Assembly (NCBI GenBank): GCA_963556305.1
Contig: OY745769.1
Span: 1,612,001 to 1,676,000, forward strand
Length of the DNA stretch: 64,000 nt
DNA from: Platismatia glauca
Taxonomy: Eukaryota; Ascomycota; Lecanoromycetes; Lecanorales; Parmeliaceae
Direction: 5' to 3'
In this document: positions 54,881 through 64,000 of the stretch, piece by piece
Numbering within the stretch: the stretch's first letter is position 1
Layout of the letters: each line of letters begins with the position of its first letter
The notes under the pieces: model-generated
Seen by the model: only the letters and a program-made list of their open reading frames with translations
Told to the model about the DNA's origin: nothing
Databases searched by the model: none
Position numbers and translations under genes: made by a program

Positions 54881-57800
54881 ATGGAATCTGCTGAAGGTAC
54901 AGAGGCCGTGGGTCCAGATACCAGGCCTGATCCCGATCTTGATGTTATGAATAATGCAGTGCAAGACAAGGATCAGAAGGAGGAACAAAAGGGCTTGGAT
55001 CAAGGGACCCGCCCGGACATCATGAATGATCCAGCATACGATACAAATGCAAAGGAGAAGCAGAAAAGCTTGGATGAACCAGACACCTGTAGGATATGCC
55101 GAGGTGAAGGTTCCCCGGAAGAGCCTTTGTTCTATCCGTGCAAGTGCAGTGGCAGCATCAAATTTGTTCACCAAAACTGCCTGATGGAATGGCTATCGCA
55201 CTCACAGAAGAAACACTGCGAATTATGCAAGACACCCTTCCACTTCACCAAGCTCTATCATCCGCATATGCCTAGTACCGTTCCCCTTCCCGTCTTCCTG
55301 CGCCAGGCTGCAATACATACATGGAAAAGTTTCCTGACCTGGTCCCGCTTCCAGCTCGTGATGTTCGTCTGGGTGGGTTGGCTTCCATGGTGTATGCGAA
55401 CTATATGGAGGGGTCTCTTTTGGATAGGGGACGGGGGCTGGGTGGATTGGAAAGAAAGGGGCATACAAAACGAGTCAGCAATCCTCAACCTCTCCACCAA
55501 ACTTGCTGCACAGGGTACGAGTCCGGCCAACCAAAACTTATTCACGTTAAGAGAAACTACCGCCTCGGCGTTCGTACTGCAAATCTCGAACAAAATCCCA
55601 AACCTCGTCTCGCCTGTTCGACGGCTGTTGACCTTTACGGCTGGTGAACCGCTAGGGCTCAAGCTGTCTAGGAAGCTCTATACTTTCGTCATGGGTCCAG
55701 TATCTCGCGAGCCCTCATCTTCAATGACTTCAACGCCAAACATTACTAGCCACGTTGCTCATATTCCACGCTCGTCATCCTGGCTCTCTGGCGTCAAGTT
55801 CCTGAAGACGCTGACGCGGTCAACCATGCTGAACAATCTTATCATCGATACCCTAGAGGGACAGATCATCACGCTGGCGCTCGTAACGGCCTTTATACTG
55901 ATATTCTTGATTAGAGAGTGGGTTGTCCAGCAACAGCCTAATCTATTTGGTGGAGCTGAAGCCCGCGTCAATCTTCCTGGAGCACCAAACGCAGACGCTC
56001 CAGTGCAGCAGCCTGTTGATCAGAGACATCAAGGACCCCACGATGAAGGTGCTGTTGGGCTTGCAGATCTGGGTGCACAAGTACAAGGGCCAAGAGCGAG
56101 AGTTATTGCAAGACCTAGACCTCGAAGACCAGCCCGCGCTAGACAAATCTCTGAGCAAGGTGCGAATCAACGTGACGAGCTTGCTACTGAGGGTTCGGAA
56201 CATGAAGGCGTAGAAACCGAATATATGAAGGCATCAGTTGATGCATCCGACAATGACGCCAAAGATCAACCCCAAGGCTCACTCCAAAGACCCTCAATGC
56301 CGGACAGAGACAAGTTAGCTAGGGCTGCTGAGATTCGTCGCACTATTGAAGAACAGTCTCGAGTCTCCGAGGATGGAGATGACCCTGGAAAAATATTTCA
56401 AGAGCTTTGGAACCGTGCGGAGAACAAACCTTCAGAGGTCATCAGAATCATCGACGACGAGGGTCTCAATGAAGAGCTGAGTTGGATTGTAGCGACCATG
56501 AGAAAGATTGAAAATTTGTCTATTGTTCAAGTTTCGGAGAGTCAGACTGTCTCTCCAGCAGATGAGCCGAATACTGCAGCGCTGAAGGATAAAGCCACCG
56601 ATTCCGACCAAAGCCGTCGACCAAGTGACGACGAAGGCTTCGTGATCCTTGACAACTCGGCACTGAATGTCAACTCGGAGCCCAAAGATGAACAAAAAAA
56701 GAACGCAGAACCTCTGCGAGGTTCACACCAAGATGCAGCCGTTGAGGACCCCATGTCTCCTGCCAGAATGTCGAAAAGAAGCCCTGCTACACCAAGCAGT
56801 TACTTGCAAGATCAGAAGGCCGTCTTACCCAACGATCTATCTGACCCATCCCAGGGTCTGACAAAGGACGGAGCGAAAGAGCATGATGTACCAACCAAAG
56901 AAGCTAAACAAGACCTGAATACTGCTAGCTCAGCTGATGCTCCCCTCGATACCCCTAATGACAATCCATTCCATCCCGACTACGAAGGAGAATTGCCGGA
57001 AGAAAGCGAAACTGCTGGTACTCCTGGTTCAGACGATTCAAGCGAGGAAATGCTGCTTGAAACATCAGGGCCTACTTTTTCGTCAATTGAAGCGAACGAC
57101 GGACAGACACAAGTTGATCTACCTCAAGGAAGCCCCGAGCGACGTCGTAGCCTTGTTGAATGTATCACAGACTGGCTTTGGGGAGGCGCTACGACAGCGC
57201 CACCTCCCTCAGAACATATAGCAGGTGATGACGAGCACATCGTAAACAACATCGCCGATGAAGCGCCCTTTGTGCCCATGGAACACGGACATCCCCTGAG
57301 GCCGGCTGACAATGATGGTGAAGCTCCCGGACAAGACCCCGAAGTTGTCGCAGCGGCCATTCAAGCGGGTCTCGATCCGAACGAGGTCGAAGCAGCTGAT
57401 GACATTGAGGACTTAGAGGGTATACTGGAGCTAGTGGGAATGCAAGGCCCTCTAGCAGGATTGGTACAGAACGGGATGTTCTGTGCCTGTCTTGTGTCAC
57501 TGACCATATTCTTTGGTGTCTGGATACCATACATTTCAGGAAAATTGTTTCTGTTATGTTTGGCTCATCCTGTCTCGCTTTTGCTGAAGCTCCCATTACG
57601 GTGCGCAGCATCAACCGCAGATATGATCATAGATGCCTTCACATTCGGCACTGCCTGCACGTTCTACTGGACCGATATCATTGTACGCCTTCTTTGCACC
57701 CCAATAGGATGGGCCATACCACTTGTGGCGAAAATCAATCAAAATTCGTTGGTGGCAGAAATGGCCAAAATCTATGCAGAGGGTGCACTGGAGAGGCTTA

Positions 57801-60234
57801 TGAATGTTTTTGCTGCGACTGGAAACATCATGTTCGAGTCTGACATCCCTGCCTTTTCGGTGGATGCTCATGAGTCTTTGCTGTCCATTGAGGGCAGAGC
57901 TGAATGGCTTTTGCATGGCATATGCCACTACATCGGCTACTACTTCAATCTCGTATACAACAGCTCCGGTTTGGAAGAGACTGTAATGCTTTTCGGCTCT
58001 GAAGTCGTCAATCAGGGAAAAGCACTTGTAACCTTTGTCGTGGAGAAAGCCCCAGCTATCGTGCCTTCAGTATCGTCAGTCTCTCAGTTCCATCCGCTCC
58101 ATGTCAATCTCAGCACAACGCCACGATCCACCCCCTTGGACTACAATTTGGCATATTGGGACACGAAGGACCGAGCCCTCGCTGTCATATTTGGGTATCT
58201 CTTTTTCGCATTTCTAGGAATGATATACCTCAAACTCAACGCTCGCATCAGAGGCATCAATAAAGCCGAGAGAGTAGACGGAGTATTTGCCGATGTCCTC
58301 TATCAAGCTGGTGGTGTTCTGAAGGTGATACTGATCATCAGTATTGAGATGATTGTATTTCCTTTGTATTGTGGGTCGCTGCTCGACGTGGCACTGCTGC
58401 CGCTTTTCGGTAGCGCCACATTGATGTCGAGGATCGAATTCACCATGTCATCTCCGTACACTTCCATCTTTGTCCATTGGTTCGTAGGAACATGTTACAT
58501 GTTCCACTTCGCCTTGTTCGTTGCAATGTGCAGGAAGCTGATGCGTACCGGCGTTCTATGTAAGCTGGTCTTTAGACGTCAAGGGAAGTCTCTGCTGATG
58601 CGACTCTTACAGACTTCATTCGCGATCCTGATGACCCAACATTCCACCCCGTGCGCGACGTTCTCGAGCGCAGCGTCTCCACTCAACTATGGAAAATCTC
58701 TTTCAGCGCATTGGTGTACGGAGGCCTGGTTATCGTGTGCCTCGGCGGTGTGGTTTGGGGTATTGCGTATTCGCTCGACGATGTTCTCCCAATCCATTGG
58801 CTGTCAGACGAGCCAGTCCTGGAGTTCCCAGTGGATCTCTTGTTCTACAATTTCTTGATGCCACTTGCAGTCAAATTTTTCAAACCCTCAAAAGGATTGA
58901 ACAAGATGTATAACTGGTGGTTCCGCAAATGTGCCCGCACACTCCGACTGACGAACTTCCTATTCGGGGAGAAGAAGGAAGATGAGGAGGGCAGGCATGT
59001 ACGTCGCACCTGGAGGGATGTTTTGCATGGGAAGCAAGGGGACGCGCAGAATCCCGTGATTGGCAAAGACGGGCACGCTCTTGCTCAAGATGGGGAGGGA
59101 CAGGCCTACTTCCTACGAGACGGTAGGTATGTGCGTGCGCCAGCATCAGACCAAGTTCGGATTCCCAAAGGCGCGCACACCTTTCTGGAAGTGGACGAAG
59201 GGAACAACCGGGTAGACAATCAGCCAGACCCAGAGGAAGGTCTGCATGGTCGAAACAACGACATGTTCGCCAAAGTCTACATTCCTCCATTTTTCCGCGT
59301 TCGCATCAGCGCGTTCATCTTTCTCATCTGGCTTTTCGCTGCCGCGACCGGAGTGAGCATAACCATTGTCCCCTTGGTGTTTGGCCGCTTCGTCTTCGCA
59401 AAGGTCACATCGAACCATCTCCGTATGAACGACATCTACGCCTACTCCATCGGTATGTACATCCTCGGTGGCGCTCTTTACGGCGTCCTCTATCATCGCC
59501 AAGTCACCATCTACCTTCGTGACACACTGACCCCCCACACAACGACCATCACCACTTTCCTCCGCAAGTCTGCAGCCCTCATTGTCCGCCTCCTCAGTCT
59601 CATCTACACCTACGCGGCTTTCGGCATCCTACTCCCTGCGCTTCTTTCGCTCCTCATGGAATTCTTCCTCATCATCCCCCTCCACACCTATTTCAGCACC
59701 TCGTTCACGAACCTGAACACCATCTCCTCAGAACGCCACATCATCCATCTGATCCAAGACTGGACACTCGGCATACTCTACCTCAAAATGGCCGCTCGCG
59801 TCATTCTCTACAACACACCTTCCCGCCCGGCCTCCGCCCTCCGCGGTATCGTCCGCAACGGTTGGCTAAACCCAGACGTCCGCCTAGCGACCCGGGGCTT
59901 CATCCTGCCGGCGGTGATCGCGATGACGATCGCACTGGCAGCCCCACTGGCCCTCGGCTGGCTAGCCAATGCCACAGTCCTGCACGCGTACAGCGCCGAG
60001 GACGAAATCTTCAAAGCGTGCGTGTACCGCTACAGCTACCCGGGCGTTCTGGCGATCGGCTTCGCGGGCACGTTTGTGACGTTGCTGAGTCGGGCTTTTA
60101 GCGGGTGGAGGAGGAGGATCCGGGACGAGGTTTACTTGATCGGGGAGAGGTTGCACAACTTTGGGGACAGCAAGCGGGCGAAGGGGAAGGGCAAGGGCAA
60201 GGCGAGGGAGAAGCGGGCGGCTGATGGGCTTTGA
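54881..60234 (+). CDS. DOA10: ER RING-CH E3 ubiquitin ligase Doa10/Ssm4 (MARCH6/TEB4)
   Basis: Exons 54881-58559 and 58613-60234 (intron 53 nt, GTAAGC...TTACAG) give 1766 residues. It is a membrane ubiquitin ligase of the ER and inner nuclear membrane that marks misfolded cytosolic and membrane proteins for degradation. The RING-CH zinc finger (about 70-120) has all ligands: CRICRGEG, YPCKCSGS, FVHQNCLMEWL, HCELC. Many transmembrane helices follow, split by a long acidic, disordered loop (about 350-800). The TEB4-Doa10 (TD) region corresponds to about 860-960 (LFLLCLAHPVSLLLKLPLRC). The second exon starts in YFIRDPDD and holds the C-terminal membrane block; the protein ends with a Lys-rich tail (KGKGKGKAREKR). 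Splicing restores GVLYFIRDPDDPTFHPVRDV, which supports the junction. Yeast Doa10 is about 1319 residues; filamentous fungal orthologues are longer, as here. Confidence 0.95.
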
Positions 60235-62107
60235 GGGAGCGGGCGTGATTGCATGGCGTTTGCGAGCGTTGGCGTCGGCTGGCGGCATATCCCGGTGGAT
60301 GTGCGGGGGCAGGGTGGAACGCTCGTTGTTTTGAGCTTTAGCGATCGGTTCATTCGAAGCATCAGGTAGCGGTCCGTTTGAAATCCCAGGGCATTGGCAC
60401 CCTCATCGTTGCAGCCTCTATCCGTCCCGTCGCCGGCCTTGACCCTCGACGATCGAAGCCGTCTATCTTGTTCCTTGCTCGATGCTTTCGAACCCTTTTC
60501 ACAGCCAATGTTATGCTGACGCTACCTACATCCCCCCGAGACGCTCCTTGTGGACGGTCTCTACCCGGCTCCGCTACGTGATTGCGCAAATCGACGCCTG
60601 TACGGACACGATCCCACCCCACCGCTTTCAGTGGCGCAAACGTGGGATCCGCCACCGTAGCCCCTCCCTTTCCCACCCCCGCATCCCGCCACATCGGGGA
60701 CGTGCAGTGACTTCTCGGGATAGCCGAGGGGGACGCACACGGCCCGTTTGGATGAGGACGACGGCGACTGAGGAGCGCGTGGGCGGTGTCGGTGCAAAGT
60801 GTTGCGCTGGGGCGAGGGAGGGGGATGGAGCGGTGCCGAGAGCGGCGTTGCGGCTGTTCGTGTTCCGGTGACCGGGGAGCTGTCATGCGGCGTCACGGGT
60901 GGGATTCGGGTGGCCCTTTCGTCGGCGAAAGGGGTATGGGTTCGGCGGAAGATCTGCGCGGTGGGAATGGGGCGGCTGAGTCACTTTTCCCGCGTCGAAT
61001 GTGCATTTCGTGGGCTGTGGTGCGAGGCGAAGACAGAGAAATGCGGAGGGCGGGAGACGGGGATCGAAGGAGAGGTTTGGTCGTGATATATTATTTCAAA
61101 TAGAAAGGCCTCAAGCGATGGGGGGGGGGAACGACGGTTGAAGGCGTCCCACGGACCGATGAGACAGCAGGGTCAGCCTTGTCAACTCCAGGCAAATGGA
61201 CTTTGCATTTGCAGTCCCTGCAGATGTTCCCAGAAGACCGACCCGGTGGCAGACGGCAGGTCGTGGCTGCGCGCGCATTGTCGATCACTTGCAGCGTCCG
61301 TGCTGGCTCGGGTGAAGTTTCTCGATCAGCGCGGCGCCAGCAATCACCCTCGTGGACGTGGTGGTAGCTGAAAATAGCGTCCACGGGGCATTCACATGAC
61401 CGTACGGATATCTGTTCATGATCGGCTTGCAAGGCGTCCAGATGGTGGTCTGCTGCCAAGGCACGAAATCAGTCCAGTGGGAGGAGATGCGTCTGTGTAG
61501 TGCCATACAACATAGCGTCGCCGGAGTTGTAGGAATTGGAATGACGGCAATCAGGGATCGCGCACAGCTAAGTCAAATGCAGCAAGGGTATTATGCACGG
61601 TCTCCCTCCCTGTGTCAGCGGCCGCGGCCACCGTTGTCAGGGTCCTGGTGGGTGGACTTGATTCGGGCATGGCTCGTGAAGCTCTGTGAGTGGGCAAGGT
61701 GTTCTGGCGATGGGAAAAGTCAGAAGGTGAAGAGCTCAGTCAGTGGGTTGGGTTGAGCGGTGCGGTGAGGCCAAAGAGGATGATGGCGTGAGTGGAGGGG
61801 ACGCTCTATGTAAGAAATGTGACGAGTGCCAGTGCGGTATCGTTGTGGGATTTTGTCAATGGATCGGCAGTGGGCAGGAGGTGGCATGATTCCATCATTC
61901 TTCCATCATATTATTCATTCGCATGGTTTTGGCCGAGGACCTGGTTAGGAAGCGGCAGAGACCGCACACTCCGACCTTGGCACCTTGCCATCTGGTGCCA
62001 TTCTGTCGGTAGACGCTTCCGGCAATGTTGCAGATGCAGGGTCAGGGGTTCAAAGCAAGCAGGGTCCCGGTTCAATAACAATTAACAATAATAGTAATGA
62101 GAATCGA

Positions 62108-62147
62108 GAATGGTGAATGGTGAATGGTGAATGGTGAATGGTGAATG
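62108..62147. repeat. 7-bp tandem repeat (GAATGGT)n
   Basis: Five perfect GAATGGT units plus GAATG. Confidence 0.95.
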
Positions 62148-62390
62148 TTCATACCGAATACCGAATGGAGACGACAATGGAAAGACTCAAGACTGTGGTG
62201 TAGAGTACTCGACGCTTGCTGCTTGTGTCGTAGCACACCGGATGCCTCTAGCTGTGCTTGTCTTCTCTCCTCTCTCCTCTGTCCTCTCTCCCCGATGCTC
62301 GATCCTCATGACGTACGATGATCCGTCGCGAGTGGAGAGGCGCCGTCTGCCCGTCTCAGGTGCAAGGAGACCCTGAGTACTTAGTGTCGT

Positions 62391-62430
62391 ATAATTCATA
62401 ATTCATAATCCATAATTCATAATTCATATT
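62391..62430. repeat. 7-bp tandem repeat (ATTCATA)n
   Basis: About five ATTCATA units, one of them ATCCATA. Confidence 0.95.
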
Positions 62431-62519
62431 TTAGACAAACCACTACGACTAGACCGTACGGGATGGGACCTGTGAAACAAAAAGGCGTGGAGCCACTAGC
62501 CAAAACTGAAAAGGCGTGT

Positions 62520-62560
62520 ATTCGGTAGTCGGTACCTTACTCGGTAATCGGTAATCTTAC
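62520..62560. repeat. 7-bp repeat (TCGGTAA)n, degenerate
   Basis: TCGGTAG, TCGGTAC, TCGGTAA and TCGGTAA occur close together; the last two are in direct tandem. Confidence 0.75.
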
Positions 62561-62575
62561 TCAGACACGAAATTA

Positions 62576-62604
62576 GACTATGGACTATGGACTATGGACT
62601 ACGG
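62576..62604. repeat. 7-bp tandem repeat (GACTATG)n
   Basis: Three perfect GACTATG units followed by a diverged GACTACG. Confidence 0.93.
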
Positions 62605-64000
62605 AGGGTCTAGACCTGGACGGCCGAACAGTGTCCATTGACCATTCTGATTCGGGAGAAAGACCAGGACGCAACGATTCTCACAGCGAAGTGGGAATCC
62701 AATCAACACACAGCAAGAATGACTAATGAACGTCATAGGACCATAGCTTGATCCAAACGGGTATGACCGTTGTGACAGGCGGCTTGAAAGAATGGGACCA
62801 CAGGCACCGGCACCGCTTGCTAGTCGCATGAGCTCGGGGATTTCTCGTGGGTCAAGGGAGGCTTGTTCGTGGAGGGTGTGCTTGAGGATGTGGTTGGATG
62901 ACGAATCGATGAATTCACGAATCCACGAATTCATGAGGTCGGGAGTTCGTACACTGGTTGCCCGCGCGTTCATGGGATTCCGCTTGGAGCGCAAATGTTC
63001 GGTAGATTCTGCAGCTGTTCGGAGGATGCAGGGGTATGGTGCATGGTTAGAGTCTCGACTACGCCTTCCCGACGCAAATGCATCGCGTACTTTGGATTCG
63101 TGAATTCTTCAACTCCTGAATTGAAAGCAGCGGTGGGCATGAGGCAGATGGGGGATAAGTAGGTAGGGGATCGCTCGTCAATGCGATTGGGCGGGATTGG
63201 AAAGGATGGCCAGGAAATGGAATCCTTCCGAGCTTTCTCTTCCTCTTGTTGCGTCAGTCGATTCAGACGAAGTGAATAGAGGACGCTAAATGAATTCGGA
63301 GCTTCGTTTAAGCGTCATCTTTTCTGGCCTGGCACCGTCCCGTTGCATCCATTCTCCCACTGGCCCACTTTCCTGTTTGCCCGTTGACTGGCGACTGGTC
63401 AGGATAATCATGTAACACGTTGGAGCGATATTAGGAATATTCTGCTCTGCAAATGGTCGTCAGGTCTGTCAAGGCCTGGACCGTTGTAGGCTTTTTCCTT
63501 GTGCCGGAATCAGCTTGTTGCACATGTCATTTTAAAGCCTTTTAAAGGCAGACTTACCGGGTAGATCACACCGTGACAGATCCAAATCGTCCAAGGGGTG
63601 CTTAGTCGGCCTCCTAATTCCAGCGAATGCTTGCGAAAAAGAAGCCACACGCTTTGACTCTGCATGCCCTAAACCCACTCCGTCCCGCGCTTGTCCACTT
63701 CCTTTCCTCCGTTCACCAGCCGAGAATCCTACTAAAATCTGAATTCCAGCTCGCGACGCAAGCGCATGAAAAGGTAAAGTACTTAGTTTATGCGAATGGA
63801 AATCCAATGCATGACACAAAATTCGGCGGAGAATTTTAACTTTCGGCAAAGCGAAAGACATCCCGGTAGCTGGGTCCGAAGCCAGATGTCATGCCTGCAG
63901 CGCCTATGCACGATGCCTTCATAGCTTCCTACCCGTCCAACGACCACTGATCTCCCCCATGATGATTTGATCCCTGCATCCATTGACCTCCTGAATAAGA

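Larger units (their letters stand above)
60235..64000. other. Gene-free stretch, 3.8 kb, with short repeats
   Basis: I found no supportable gene. Frames on both strands at 60362-61100 overlap antisense in GC-rich, skewed DNA (C-rich to about 60720, then G-rich) and have no domain. From 62100 to 62610 there are several 7-bp tandem repeats (listed separately), and at 62901-62936 a diverged ACGAATTC repeat. The final kilobase shows only short frames. A gene might begin beyond the window. Confidence 0.45.

Noticed and set aside
60362..61103. Overlapping frames of 95-174 codons on both strands
   Set aside because: GC-rich, skewed DNA keeps many frames open; no domain, no intron signals, compositional proteins only.

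Overview
The window looks like nuclear DNA of a filamentous ascomycete (Pezizomycotina; Dothideomycetes is my best guess, held loosely). The genes carry short GT-AG introns, mostly 48-75 nt with a few of 120-280 nt. They are densely packed on both strands, and the set is typical of this group: a velvet-domain protein, a HeLo-like/ankyrin protein, MRPL31, DBP9 and a fungal-type Doa10. I saw no tRNA, rRNA, CRISPR array or bacterial-style operon. Exon coordinates were worked out by eye from reading frame, splice sites and recalled family sequence; no search was run.

Layout. 0.5-9 kb: a GH47 alpha-mannosidase, a small predicted membrane protein, a large HeLo-like/TPR/ankyrin protein and a single-pass membrane protein. 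10-18 kb (all minus strand): a three-exon 2-oxoglutarate/Fe(II) dioxygenase, a long disordered Ser/Arg/Pro-rich protein and arginyl-tRNA synthetase. 18.8-25.8 kb (plus): a four-exon VIT/VWA protein and an unusual FAD/NADPH reductase without a flavodoxin domain. 25.8-29.9 kb is gene-poor, with one small secreted protein. 29.9-33.8 kb: DBP9 head to head with an LRR-like protein.

34-47.8 kb is the accessory-looking part. It holds a weak ORF, a 150-bp tandem duplication that overlaps the 3' end of a large unknown gene, an upstream coding stretch of that gene with a transmembrane segment interrupted by an in-frame TGA, a relic, a divergent velvet-domain gene, MRPL31, a small unknown gene, and a caspase-like (clan CD) protease gene whose frame is broken twice. 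48-60.2 kb returns to housekeeping: TRS20 (TRAPP sedlin), a 1521-residue Ala/Ser repeat protein, and DOA10 head to head with it. 60.2-64 kb has no supported gene but holds a cluster of unrelated 7-bp tandem repeats.

Themes. Secretory pathway and ER functions recur (GH47 mannosidase, TRS20, DOA10), as do translation and ribosome biogenesis (ArgRS, MRPL31, DBP9). Neighbours do not form an obvious pathway cluster. The best candidates for undescribed biology are the broken caspase-like gene, the HeLo-like/ankyrin protein lacking an NTPase, the divergent velvet protein, the FMN-less reductase with a CCGGGCC motif, the TGA-interrupted membrane gene, and an apparent C-to-G skew switch inside several genes.
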